From the NCBI GenBank assembly GCA_027886175.1, contig JAJNNQ010000026.1, positions 25,934,001 to 25,998,000 on the forward strand: DNA of 64,000 bases. The letters are read 5' to 3'. Below the pieces are notes generated by a model, which saw only the letters and a list, made by a program, of their open reading frames with translations, had not been told where the DNA came from and ran no database searches. The first letter of the stretch is position 1, and each line of letters begins with the position of its first letter. Position numbers and translations under genes: made by a program. This document shows, piece after piece, positions 54,801 through 64,000 of the stretch. This stretch comes from Phylloscopus collybita (taxonomy: Eukaryota; Chordata; Aves; Passeriformes; Phylloscopidae).

Positions 54801-57800
54801 ACGCAGTGATAAAAATCGGTAAATATGATCATTTTGGTTCAAGGAGAAACCATCCTGAACATACATTCTTATGAAACATAACAGAATCTTATTGGTAAGG
54901 ACTTCCAGCATGGTAATTTTGCCTGTAGGTGGAAAACTGTCAACATCTCTTGTTGCTTTAAATTGAGCCCTAAAGAGAAGTGACTCTCATAGGGGCAAAG
55001 ATCTCAACTGGCAAAATTAAGCTTAGACACTTGGGGATATAGAACGCGGTATGACAGGAAATGACCAAATATTAACTCACACAATTTCACTGACGCAGAG
55101 TCCGTGCCATTTTTGCCTTCAATCACACACATGCCACACCCCTAATGTCTGACCTGGAAGAAAGATAGTCTGTTGTATAAAACACAGCAGCTTTACCCAC
55201 ACACTAAGTCATGGCCACCTTCCACTGGCACCAGCTTGTGCTCGAGCACACCCTCCTGAGGGAAAGCTGCTCCAGTGAGCTGACACCTGACCAGCACACA
55301 AAGGGGAAGACTTTTGAAGTGCAATCTGTTCTTTCCTGACTTTTCTTTCTTTCCCCCCACAGGCTCTCCTGGCACACCCCTCTCTCCGTATGCACCTAAT
55401 GGCACATTGCTCAATGAAATTTTCAACGACACAAAGACTCCTGTGAAGGTGAGGGCAGCCTGTGTTCATACCCACTTTTTCACTCACCTTTTCCTTCTGA
55501 GCTAACAGGAAACTGGGAGGAACCTCATAAACAATGCTTAAAAACACGTGCGCTCCCCTCTGTTTCAGCTAGCAGGACTGAAGGGGTTCATTAGCATCTG
55601 TTATGCACTGGAATAGGGCACGATACTTTTTGAGTACATAATAAAAAGTACAAAAGCATGGTGAACAGCTCTGAGGCAGTTTTCATTCTTTTAAGGAGGG
55701 GCCTGTTGCCTATTTTGCACCATTTTGTAATGCTGCTTTTCATAAAATAATGCCAAAAAAAACCATACCTGCTGGGCTTTCCACTACACAGGAGATAGGA
55801 CTGGGCCTTCCTTCCCTTTGTCTGACCAGCCAGCTGTCAGTGGCTTCTCCACTGCTGTCTCCTCAGAATAGACATGCAGCAGGGCACTGGCGACTGCCCC
55901 TCTGCACACCAACAGCACCTGCTGTAAGAGATACCTCTGAGAGAAGGGAGGGCTGCAGGGAGGGGCTGTTGTTTTTTTTCTGGTGGCTGCTGTGGTCTCA
56001 GCACAGAGGTGTGGCCTCACAGTATAGGGAAAAGCTGCAAATACTGTTGGGAAACAGCATACAAAATTAGATAACTTTCAGCAGCAGCAAAGCCAACTGC
56101 ATAAGAAAGGCGTATCATGGATAGGGATAATTCCATCTTATTATCAGAAAAAAAACCAAATGCAAACCTCTCAACATGAAACAGCTATGTGACTTTATGA
56201 TGATGGAACTAAGACTTGGTAACAGTCTCTGCACAAGAAAGTCTTGATTCTCTTTGTCTTCATTTATGTATATCAAAGGCGACTCTCAAGTTACGTCTCA
56301 AGTAATAGAAACTTGTTTGTAAAGACAGAAGAATTAAGCCAGCAGATGTACCTAGGAACTTTCACCTTTTGTGGAATATAGTTCAGAAAGTTATTTTGGG
56401 GATGGGCTTAAATGGGAATATTTCTACCTACTAAATACTGAATTGTGGAGGGGGAAAAAATCACTTAGTTTTATTTCTTCCCTTTTTGTCCTTGCCTTTT
56501 CTTTTCCAGGAGCTGGGAACAAATGCAGTCCCCGAGCTGCCTGTGGAGCAAATGGTGGAATTCAGTGTCACTCTCACTGATCAGGAGTACACAGCTGAAC
56601 TTAGTGACCCCAGCTCCCCAGAGTACCAACAACTAGCTGCCAAATTTCAGCTACAGGTAGGGACACTTGGTGAATGCAAAAATGTTGAATTTGCACCTTG
56701 GCTGAGGTTTACACTATGAAATTACCTTCACCATGAAATAGGATTAAAATCTACTGCCCTCACTTTAAACAGGTCATTCCTGTTTTCTCAAGACCTTCAT
56801 GTGTAGTATCAACTTATCCCCTCATTTAAGCCATCTATTCAGCCACCAAGCTAACAAGCCACCATCTTTGACATCAGTGGAAGCCTCAGATAACTGATTA
56901 ACAGAATAACTTTAGGAATATTGTTCAGACTTAATCAGGAATTCATGGACAGCACTTTGTCATAATTTAATTTCTACAATAAACCTAATGAGAAATTAAT
57001 ATAAATGTTAAAACCAATTAGCTACTGTTGTCTGAGCTATTTTTCAAAGGACATACACTCATTGTGCATTACCGTGGTTTACATAAGAATTGGAACACCT
57101 GTGGTATTTTCAGACAATTAATAATATTAACTGAATGTTCAGCTATCAGTTTAACTTATAGGAGTTAATGACTTGAGGTTCCCAAAAGGTTTTCTGAGTA
57201 AAATTAACTAAAGCCTCTCATCAGTTTCATGAGCATTCCTTAGTGGAAGCTTTTTCACTTTCCTGGCTCAGTTCCAGATATGTGTAGAAAAATGGTGAAG
57301 GATGCACTGGCAAAGTAGGCAAAAAATGGTTTGTCTGAAGATTTTCAGTATTACCCTCAGACAGAAGTGTCTGCAGACACTGTTTACTACACATATAATG
57401 CCTCTTCTATTCAAAACCATGTAATTGTACTATTGTTAACATTACAATTTAAAATGTATTGCTATTCTGTTTGTACAAGACAGTTAAAATTGTTTAATTT
57501 CTAAATGATTTGTCAAATAATCTAAACCCCTCTGCAGTTGCTTAATATTTCTACATAATTAACAATTTACAGGTGACTTGAATAACAAAATTATTCATGG
57601 ACCAAAACTTCTGAAAATGAGAAAACTATTTGATTAGTGTTTTTTTACTTGCTGTGTTATGAAATAGATTACCATTGTTTGCATAATTACACTAGTAAGA
57701 AAAGAAATATTTTGTGCTTCTTTTTGCCTATAAACAGGTAATAAACAAGTATATGCAGAGCAAATATTGCGTTTAAGCTGAGCAATTATGATACCCAAAA

Positions 57801-60800
57801 AAGCACAGTTGAGACTGTTTCCTAAAGTTCTTTCTGAAATATGAACTGTATTATCTAGGTAGTCAACTTGTGACTGCCTTTTGGTCATAGATCTTATGCT
57901 GATTTTTTTTTTCTTATGATTTTCTATAGATGAAAAAAATATTTGAGAAACTTCCAGGATTCAAAGAAATCCGCGTGTTAGGATTCAAGTAAGTAAGAAA
58001 ACGGGGCTCTCTTTTTTATTGGTTCCTAGTGTTCTCCTCTTCCTTCTTGTCCTCAAAAAGGAAGAGACCTGTAGAACAGTGGAGTGTGTATTGCTGTAAA
58101 CAGAAAGCAATTTTATGGGAATATCATAGGGACAATATGACAGGAAGTGCAAACACATCCCAAGTGAGACCATGAGGTTTTGAATTACTTAGTAAAAGTA
58201 GCTTTGATTCCCTGAAATTTGAAGGATACAGTAAAATCTTTGAATTGTTTGTTAGCAACCCTGTATTAAGGACTTTTTTATATGACAAGATAAAGAGAGC
58301 TAACAGCATGATTATTTAGGTGACAACTTTTCTTGCCCTTCATAAGTCACGGTGAAAGTGCCTTGGCAAGAGAGGGTTGAAGGAGGATGCATGTTCACAC
58401 ATATAAAACTTTTGCAGAATTTTTTTCTCAGGCCTTTCAAACAATTGTAAAAGTTTCACTTTTTTGGTAAATTTGTGTTCTGTCTTGCCATTTCTTTAGT
58501 TTTAGCTTTCTTGTGTGTTTGCTACTAACAAAACCTCTTGAGTACTTTTTCAAAAGGGAATCTATAGGGGAGAGTGAGGACATTGCATAAAGAATCAAAT
58601 AAAAAACAAATAACTAATAGAAAGAAACTGAAAAAAAGAAAAAAGAACAGGGGAAAAAAGACAAATTTATGTTGTCTTATGGCACAACATCAGGAACATT
58701 CAGTACTTCTAGCAATATTTAATACATGTTGAAGAACACTCATATTGCAAAGCAATTTTAGACAAGAACATCCTTCTTCCTAGCATTTCTCTCTGCAAAA
58801 ATTGCTGTGGAAAAGGAGAGAGAAGAGCAAAATAGTCTGAAAATCAGTTACTTATATTTTTATATTGAAGTTAATAAAACAAAAAGCCATCTACTACAGT
58901 ACAGGCAGAGAAGATCTGTGGTAGCATCTCATAGTTACAACTTGCAATACCTAACCTCTTTTAGTTGTGACTCTGGGAGGTCTGGGATCTATTTTGGTTT
59001 CATATCTTGGACTTAGCTGATATAAAAGAACATTCTTCAGTGTGGAAGACTTGGATTGATTCCCATTATCCAGTAATTTAGTCAGCTTTGGGAGTTACAG
59101 ATCAGCAAAGATGGGTGTTGCTGTCCATTCTCCCTTGGCCATAGTACTACATATTTTACCAGCATTTCCCACAAGGCAGTGAAGAAGGACAACACTACGG
59201 GTATTCTGGAGAGCTCACCGGGGAAAATAACTGGGCATTATATGTAGAAGGTCAACACAGGCATATATGTAGAAGGTCTCACAGAGGTAATTAATGGTTC
59301 AAGTTGCCCCTGTGACTGCAGTCTGTGTAGGCACCATGTGTGGTAACCGTGTTCATGGGAGGCAGTGCCACCAGTGCCCGCTGCCACCACGGAGATTAGC
59401 AGTGGCAGGGCTCAAACTGCACCATTTGACATTTGGTGGAAATAGGAAAGCTGATATTTCAAACTGCCATGGCCAGCATTCCTCCTTCCCCACACAAACC
59501 ACAATGATTCCCATTGTTTGCAAGGGAAAAAGTGAACTGGAGAGTAGATTGTCATTTTCACACAGAGATAAAAATTATAAATGACACACAGAAGATAAGA
59601 TAAATTGTCAAAAGGTGGTTGTGATGTGTGTGACTGAATGATTTACTGATATACATGAATCTTTGTTTTTCTTTCTTTTGCAATCCTTCCCCACGCTCTT
59701 TATTCTGCAATGAAATGAAGACAGAAGAAGGAGAAAGATGGGTAATCTTTCTGTAATTTATAATTAATAGTTTTATAGACTAATTATAATAATTATGATT
59801 ATTAATAATTTTATGATGTACATAGATAAATCAGTAAATGTCTTTATCTTGATGTGACAAAGTGTTGTGTTCTACCTTAGTACAAAATCTGTGATATAAA
59901 GTGTCAGGGATAGCTTTAACTTTAATCTGAATGTTTCATGTAATCAAATTTTATCAGGCTGTTTCTAAAGGAAAGAAAATGTTTGGCCTAAGAAAATCCA
60001 CATTTATATGACTGATGATTTATATCAGCCATATACTGAAAGTGAAAAATAAGTAGGGAAACTTTATATTCAGATTTTCTTTTCTGATGTGCTGTTTCAT
60101 AGCTGTATTCCCAGGTACACAATATTTCCAGTAAGTATGTAGAATTTGATTTGTTATCTCCATTATCAAGCAGATAGAATAGCAAAGAGATACGTTACTA
60201 GCTTGATAAAATTCAGGGATATTTTCACAGGTAATACAAACAGCTACAGAGTCTACTGTTGTTGCTGCTTAAAAGTGCTACTGGGGAATAATTTGTCTAG
60301 CAGTTTCCCAGAATTTCTCTTTTGCTCATGCTTTAAAAGGGAGAATTATCTAATGTGTTTCCTAAATTCTTGCAATGTCATATAAATGCAAGTACATAGC
60401 ACATACTAGAAGAAGTGAAATCCTCCTCTCTATAATTGACATAGAAGAAAAAAAATAACATAGTGAAATAGAAATGTTTACAATGTACTCATTTTTTTTT
60501 CATTTAATTAGGTGAATTTAACATGTATGAGAAATGATGTATTAAAAATTGTGACTATTTGAGACTTCTGTTCAAATGTGAATGTCTCTGGAGAAGCCAT
60601 GCACGCCCATTTGGACTTGGAAAACTAGCTCCCATTGTGAAAAGGGGATTTGCTTGCCACACTAGCTAGAAAAGGAGCAAAAAATTCTCTCAGTTGTGAT
60701 AAGATTTTTTGCTTATCTGCAGTTTTATGAACTATCTAATCCCTTTTCATAGGTCCCTGAATAATTAATAAGTGGTTATGGTTTCTAATAACCCCAGCAT

Positions 60801-63800
60801 GCTTTTATAGCTGTTTGAATCAGTAGTCAAGGACTTCAGATTACATTAACAATTCTACAGATTTCTAAGTAGTCAGATTAAATCAGATTATGTTAGATTT
60901 TTGCAATTTTCTTCAATGTGGGAATTTTTATTACAAGTTGCAGAAAAAAATGGGGTTAGGTGAAGGACAAGTAATTTGAAAGTGACAGTCTCATTAGAAA
61001 GAAGCAAATTTGCATTACTTTTACAGAAGATAATTTGCAATGGTTGCACATTTGTTTGTTTGTGTGTAAAATCATTTCTCAGCCAGTGACTGATTTTGGT
61101 GCTCTGGGCATTTTTGCCTCTCCCCCTTGCAGATCAAGCAGCACGGTAGCACGATACGTGGTGAACTTTGAGAGAGATGCCTCAGAGACCAAAGGCACAG
61201 CAGATGACATCTCAACTATTGGCTCTAACAAGGTTGAAAGCGAAAAAATACCAATTTCTCCAGTTGAAGAGAGGGAAATATCAGCAACTAAACTGACAGT
61301 AACAGACCTTCAGCAGCTGGTTGCCACTGCACTCCATGAGGACCAGTCCCTGCCAGTGGACCTTGGAACACTTCAGTTTACTGATGGTCAGTAAAGCAGC
61401 TGGCAGGTGCCAGGCACAAGCCTGATTGTTGCCTTCCCAAACTGATGCAATTTCAGTAAGGTGTCCTTTGCTTCTCTAGCAGATTATTTTCATCTGACAT
61501 TTCATTCTCCTTGGTGTTGTATAGCATCCAAAGGATGCAGTGAAATAAGTTAAATTTTATGTTAAAATGTATCTTTACAATTGTATAGCCTAACTTGCAA
61601 CCATGTTAGAAGGGTTTTTTTCTTAGTTTTTTTGTTTAGAAAATCTGGATATTTTGCACACTAAGATGATTAAGAGGAGAAAAATAAAATAAATACTATG
61701 AATATTCACTGTAGCATTTTAACTTCCCACTATGGACAGTCTCCTTTCATTAACAAGACAAAACGTGAGATCTGCCTCTAACATAAAATTAGCTTTCTAA
61801 AAGCTCTGCCTTGGTTGTAAGCAGGCCATCTCAGCAACATCAGAGAGATGGACACCTTAAACAGCATTTGATCCCAAGATAAAATCTGTAAAGATGTGTT
61901 TCACTGACACTCTGAAACACAGAGGAGTGTAGAAAACAAGCTGGGTGTGAAAGCCTCCAGCAGAAGTTGAAGGTCTGCACCCTGTTCAGTAACCCAGCTA
62001 ATAAATGTCCCTTTCTAGTTCATCAATGATTTTTGCAAAGCTAGCAAACTACATTTGGGGAGATGTGTTAAAAAGGGGAAAAAAAATTAAACCCTTTTTT
62101 CTTATGCATATTTACTGGCACAAACTCAAAACCCATACCAAATTTTAGCTACAGTATTTAATTTGCAAACAGCAGCATTTTCTTGCCAAAAAATTTTATT
62201 CAGTTGAACTAATACTTTCTGTAAGAATAAAGTGTCATATTTTAATGTGGATTAAAAGTCCCTCCCAAAAAATTATATAGAACACATCAATAATAAATAT
62301 TTTAAACAACTTTCTCCCAGTGGTTAGTTCTAATAACCAATTTTAGAAATATAGTTTCATGCAAGTACTTTAAAGATCTCCTCTGAGAGCTGAAAGGAGC
62401 AACTTGAGCACTGAAGCCAAAACACTGACATTAACAATGGTGTGGACTCAAGGTAAAACTGGAATGACTTTAGGCTTAACACAATATGAGTCATCATAGT
62501 CCATGCAGATTTAACTAAGGGGTTCACACTTCAGATGATTTTAAGCATTCCTCCATGGTTCAGCTCTCTGCAGACCTATCCCATTAATGCTAAATAAAGC
62601 ATATGAGGAATAGTGCATATAACATTTGCTTTTCTTCGTAATTGTCTTTTTGAATGGGAATTGATGCTTTTTTTGTCTTAACATGGGTTTTTAAAAGCAA
62701 TTTTTTGATGGAGAAGATTTTAGTACTCGGGTTTTTTGTTGAGTTTATGTGTTTTGATCAGTTTTCAATGTGCTGGTGCTGAAGTATTCTGTGCTCTCCC
62801 TCTCTCTCTCTCTCTCTCTAATGTTTTTGTGGGTTTTTTTGCAGAAACTATTGTACCACCTAGTGATTTAGATAATGATATCCAAGGCGTGGTCACTATT
62901 CCTCTGGCAGGCCCTGATTTGGTAGGTTAATAATGTTTTTCGTGTTTATTTATTTCTCTATGGGAAAAGAAATTAAACAGTGTTAAGAGGTACATAAACA
63001 TACAAAAAGTTTCTTATGCCAGAATAGCATATTGTGCCTTTTTGTATATGCTGTAAGGATGAATGTTGTGTTGTTATACTGCAACAGAGATACTGTTTAG
63101 AGCATTTACAGGTGAATATTACTGCTTGATTACCTTTCCAGATTTAATTGCAAAGTAAACTGTGTCTCATCAGTTCAGTAGTACATCTTAATGACAGAAA
63201 GAGAGCTAGTTAAGGTCATCTTTCTTTGATCACTTTAACATTACAGGCACGGTGATTAGGATTACATACACATCCTATGACTTCATTGCAACCTTCCAGT
63301 ATCTGAAGGGGGCCTACAGGGAAGCTGGAGAGGGGCTCTGTCAGGATCTGTAATAGCAGGAGAAGGATAATGGGTTCAAACTGAAAGATGGGAAATTTAA
63401 GTTAGACATACAGTAGATGTTCTTTACCATGAGGATGGTGAGACACTGGTACAGGGTGCCTCGAGAGGTAGAGGGTGCCCCAGCCCTGGCAAAGTTCCAG
63501 GACAGGTTGGATGTGGCATTGAGCAACCTGGTCTAGTGGAGGATGTCACTTACCTTGGCAGGGGTGGGGGCTTATGACTAGATGAGCTCTAAGGTCCCTT
63601 CCAACCCAACCCATAAAATGATTCGTTGACTTAGCTATTTGCTAGCTCATGTAGCTAAAGAGTATTGCCTTTTTAGTAATGAAACTCAAACATATTAATG
63701 AAAGCTGCTCTTTTAAAACTTTTTTAGGAAGAACTCCCACTAGGTTATCCCAGTCCAGCAACAGTGGATCAAAGAGGAGATGTATTTGCTGGTGAATTTA

Positions 63801-64000
63801 CAACTGAAAGCCCTGCCCTAAGTGAAGAGATCAGCATACCTGAAGAATTTAATAATTTTATTACATCTGAACCTGATTTTCCTACCAAGCCCTCCAGAGA
63901 ACCATTTCAGGACAGATACCCATACACCCAAGTTATTGCTACTGACCTCCCAAGTTTCACAGTGCCTTTCAGTGCTCTGGGTAGCACCAGCAGCCCTCCA
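35813..64000 (+). CDS. IMPG1: IMPG1 (SPACR), interphotoreceptor matrix proteoglycan 1; 5' twelve exons, 3' partial
   Basis: IMPG1 is a secreted, heavily glycosylated protein of the interphotoreceptor matrix around rods and cones, where it binds hyaluronan; human variants cause vitelliform macular dystrophy (family knowledge). Joining the twelve exons listed below gives one open frame of 1482 nt, or 494 residues, with no internal stop. All introns are GT-AG and all phases agree. The product has a signal peptide (about 1-20), a basic stretch with an RTKR site (67-70), a conserved four-Cys region (81-136), an N-glycosylated linker (about 189-217), the first SEA domain (about 229-345) and the beginning of the mucin-like region (from about 378). 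Human IMPG1 is about 797 residues, so roughly 60 percent is present. Blocks such as [40 protein letters not shown] and KKEKDGSSST match human IMPG1 and argue against the paralogue IMPG2. The gene runs off the right edge. Confidence 0.95.
38556..38577. repeat. AAT trinucleotide microsatellite in IMPG1 intron 1
   Basis: About seven AAT units. Confidence 0.9.
42527..42546. repeat. 20-bp perfect palindrome in IMPG1 intron 1
   Basis: Two 10-bp arms (CTGTGTCCAG and its reverse complement) meet with no spacer. The centre is CAGCTG, an E-box. The next flanking bases do not pair. Confidence 0.9.
45825..45875. repeat. C9-A42 homopolymer junction in IMPG1 intron 1
   Basis: Nine C (45825-45833) directly followed by 42 A (45834-45875). 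It is the longest homopolymer in the window. Confidence 0.95.
48438..48671 (+). CDS. IMPG1: IMPG1 coding exon 2: basic N-terminal region and first conserved Cys
   Basis: This exon has 234 nt, entered in phase 1 and left in phase 1. The acceptor is a long pyrimidine tract ending TTTTTTACAG and the donor is AGAG|GTAAGA. It encodes residues 23-100. The first half (23-60) is variable and basic. From I57 onward it is highly conserved: [14 protein letters not shown], then [13 protein letters not shown] and a helix-like stretch ending AYYRLR. R67-T-K-R70 followed by S71 fits the furin-type consensus R-X-K/R-R and is also present in human. Whether it is cut is inference. Cys81 is the first of four conserved cysteines. 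Reading through the donor hits a stop at 48737-48739, so intron retention would truncate the protein. Confidence 0.96.
49775..49849. repeat. Short degenerate tandem repeat in IMPG1 intron 2
   Basis: Three copies of TCCCTGAAATTCCCT (the third reads TCTCTGAAATTCCCT). The first and third are followed by GGTTACATC. The unit is roughly 18-29 bp. Confidence 0.85.
50611..50633. repeat. Homopolymer T23 in IMPG1 intron 2
   Basis: 23 uninterrupted T. Confidence 0.95.
51489..51655 (+). CDS. IMPG1: IMPG1 coding exon 3: conserved Cys-containing region
   Basis: This exon has 167 nt, entered in phase 1 and left in phase 0. The acceptor is TTCTTCCTCAG and the donor CAACGG|GTAAGG. It encodes residues 101-156, beginning [19 protein letters not shown] and including [11 protein letters not shown] (Cys130, Cys136) and [14 protein letters not shown]. 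Asn143 is in an N-F-S glycosylation sequon. This is the best-conserved block in the window, close to human residue by residue, and it fixes the gene as IMPG1. It has no SEA or EGF signature; its fold is not something I can name from sequence. Confidence 0.97.
51863..51891 (+). CDS. IMPG1: IMPG1 coding exon 4 (29-nt exon)
   Basis: This small exon of 29 nt is entered in phase 0 and left in phase 2. The acceptor is AATCTTTTTGCAG and the donor GAAAG|GTAAGT, a near-consensus site. It encodes RVKHRTFQE plus two bases of the next Arg codon, where human has RIKQRSFPD. The preceding intron is only 207 bp, the shortest in this part of the gene. The first ten bases, CGGGTAAAAC, resemble the exon 3 donor junction CGG|GTAAGG, so a decoy donor lies 3 nt inside the exon. 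Skipping this exon would shift the frame. Confidence 0.9.
54273..54340 (+). CDS. IMPG1: IMPG1 coding exon 5
   Basis: This exon has 68 nt, entered in phase 2 and left in phase 1. The acceptor is TTTGATTGATAG and the donor CTACAG|GTAAAA. It completes Arg166 and encodes [22 protein letters not shown], with the first base of Gly189. K-D-E-I-S-A-E-K-T is identical to human; the rest has diverged and is hydrophilic, as expected for a linker. The acceptor tract is interrupted by purines, but the homology and phase on both sides leave little doubt. Confidence 0.93.
55363..55448 (+). CDS. IMPG1: IMPG1 coding exon 6: N-glycosylated linker
   Basis: This exon has 86 nt, entered in phase 1 and left in phase 0. 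The acceptor is TTTCTTTCCCCCCACAG and the donor GTGAAG|GTGAGG. It encodes residues 189-217, rich in Pro, Ser, Thr and Gly, including [15 protein letters not shown]. Asn201 (N-G-T) and Asn210 (N-D-T) are N-glycosylation sequons. TLLNEI and NDTK are shared with human. The protein is shorter than human here, lacking about ten residues between LNEI and DTK/T. Confidence 0.94.
56510..56656 (+). CDS. IMPG1: IMPG1 coding exon 7: start of SEA domain 1
   Basis: This exon has 147 nt, exactly 49 codons, in phase 0 at both ends. The acceptor is TTTTCTTTTCCAG and the donor CTACAG|GTAGGG. It encodes residues 218-266. From about 229 the sequence [20 protein letters not shown] is the first beta strand and loop of a SEA domain. 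It is followed by [15 protein letters not shown], the first helix, where SEA domains typically have S/N-P-x-Y-x-x-L. Because the length is a multiple of three, skipping this exon would keep frame but destroy the domain. Confidence 0.95.
57930..57988 (+). CDS. IMPG1: IMPG1 coding exon 8: SEA domain 1, middle
   Basis: This exon has 59 nt, entered in phase 0 and left in phase 2. The acceptor is TTTTCTATAG and the donor TTCAA|GTAAGT, a consensus site. It encodes residues 267-285, [19 protein letters not shown], plus two bases of Lys286. This matches human MQKIFKKLPGFKKIHVLGF and is the helix-to-strand turn of the SEA fold. A second GTAAG starts 4 nt downstream but would break the frame. Confidence 0.94.
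59721..59741 (+). CDS. IMPG1: IMPG1 coding exon 9 (21-nt microexon) in SEA domain 1
   Basis: This microexon has 21 nt, in phase 2 at both ends. It was found by looking for the seven residues missing between exon 8 and exon 10. With the flanking bases it gives K-QKKEKD-G, so the joined protein reads GFKQKKEKDGSSST, against human GFRPKKEKDGSSST. The acceptor AG is at 59719-59720 after a pyrimidine-rich stretch at about 59665-59705, and the donor is GATGG|GTAATC. The intron ends on both sides are not perfect consensus, as is usual for microexons. Skipping it would keep frame and remove seven residues from a loop of the SEA domain. Confidence 0.87.
61133..61386 (+). CDS. IMPG1: IMPG1 coding exon 10: end of SEA domain 1 and acidic linker
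   Basis: This exon has 254 nt, entered in phase 2 and left in phase 1. The acceptor is TCTCCCCCTTGCAG and the donor GATG|GTCAGT. It encodes residues 293-377: [15 protein letters not shown] (last SEA strands), a variable acidic part, then SNKVESEK and [20 protein letters not shown], ending GTLQFTD. Human has [28 protein letters not shown] and GTIQFTD. The donor was chosen by phase: the competing GTAAAG four bases later shifts the frame and meets a TAG early in exon 11. Confidence 0.95.
62794..62819. repeat. CT dinucleotide microsatellite before IMPG1 exon 11
   Basis: About 13 CT units with one extra C, ending 25 nt before the exon. It adds pyrimidines upstream of the T-rich acceptor tract. 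Confidence 0.92.
62845..62921 (+). CDS. IMPG1: IMPG1 coding exon 11
   Basis: This exon has 77 nt, entered in phase 1 and left in phase 0. The acceptor is GGGTTTTTTTGCAG and the donor GATTTG|GTAGGT. It encodes residues 378-403, [26 protein letters not shown]. Primary-sequence identity to human is weak, since this is the beginning of the fast-evolving mucin-like region, so the call rests on clean splice sites, an open phase-matched frame and its position. A CT repeat lies 25 nt upstream of the exon. Confidence 0.85.
63279..63622 (+). mobile_element. CR1 LINE 3' end, sense, inside IMPG1 intron 11
   Basis: The copy begins in the CCTTCCAGTATCTGAAGGGGGCC block and passes through GAAGCTGGAGAGGGGCTCTG, GGTGAGACACTGG and GGTTGGATGTGGCATTGAGCAACC. 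It ends TAAGGTCCCTTCCAACCCAACCC with a terminal ATGATTC tail, the CR1 3' end. Its end lies about 105 bp from exon 12. It resembles consensus better than the 16.4-kb copy and so is probably younger. Confidence 0.9.
63728..64000 (+). CDS. IMPG1: IMPG1 coding exon 12: start of mucin-like region, cut by window end
   Basis: The acceptor is AAACTTTTTTAG and the exon is entered in phase 0. The frame stays open for 91 codons (residues 404-494) to the last base of the window. The composition is rich in Pro, Ser, Thr, Glu and Phe, with repeated S/T-x-P and E-x-P patterns such as [19 protein letters not shown] and [10 protein letters not shown]. This suits the large central exon of IMPG1, which carries most O-linked glycans and the site region for glycosaminoglycan attachment in relatives. 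No Ser-Gly attachment motif is seen in the visible part. The exon end, second SEA domain and C-terminus lie outside. Confidence 0.88.

Larger units (their letters stand above)
51892..57929 (+). other. IMPG1 introns 4 to 7 (2381, 1022, 1061 and 1273 bp) between the listed exons
   Basis: The non-coding parts of this span hold no recognised repeat family or extra exon. Open frames in intron 6 (about 55750-56070) and intron 4 have no recognisable similarity. Intron 3 (51656-51862) is only 207 bp. Confidence 0.75.
57989..62844 (+). other. IMPG1 introns 8 to 10 (1732, 1391 and 1458 bp) between the listed exons
   Basis: Intron 8 contains a duplicated ATATGTAGAAGGTC (59239-59278) and a GC-richer patch at 59290-59430. 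Intron 10 ends with a CT microsatellite (62794-62819). Nothing else was recognised. Confidence 0.75.

Noticed and set aside
55193..55547. Three overlapping minus-strand frames around exon 6
   Set aside because: They are antisense shadows of exon 6 and its GC-richer surroundings.
61035..61394. Frame extending exon 10 leftwards to an ATG
   Set aside because: The pyrimidine tract and AG at 61131-61132 mark the acceptor; the upstream part is intron.

Overview
This window looks like bird nuclear DNA: AT-rich, mostly non-coding, with four truncated CR1 LINE copies, a solo retroviral LTR and compact introns. I cannot resolve the order or species from sequence alone.

The only protein-coding gene I can support is the 5' part of IMPG1 (interphotoreceptor matrix proteoglycan 1, also called SPACR) on the + strand, from 35813 to the right edge. 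I rebuilt it exon by exon from splice sites, reading-frame phase and similarity to the human protein as I remember it. Twelve coding exons encode 494 residues and remain open at the window end: 35813-35879, 48438-48671, 51489-51655, 51863-51891, 54273-54340, 55363-55448, 56510-56656, 57930-57988, 59721-59741, 61133-61386, 62845-62921 and 63728-64000. The gene runs as follows: a signal-peptide exon, a 12.6-kb first intron, a conserved cysteine-containing N-terminal region, an N-glycosylated linker, the first SEA domain split over four exons (one only 21 nt), then the start of the large Pro/Ser/Thr-rich mucin-like exon. The second SEA domain and the C-terminal region must lie downstream.

Bases 1 to about 35480 contain no gene that I can support. 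They hold a 544-bp solo LTR with a perfect 6-bp target-site duplication, three CR1 fragments, microsatellites, homopolymer runs and some small palindromes. In mammals the region upstream of IMPG1, toward HTR1B, is gene-poor, so an empty left half fits conserved synteny; that is prior knowledge and is not shown by the sequence. About 0.7 kb upstream of the IMPG1 start codon is a paired MAF-type motif. A CRX-type GGATTA lies about 0.3 kb upstream. Both are reasonable candidates for photoreceptor regulation.

No RNA gene, CRISPR array or novel multi-gene system was recognised. The most useful results are the recovered first exon, the 21-nt microexon, the dated-looking LTR insertion and the candidate photoreceptor regulatory cluster.
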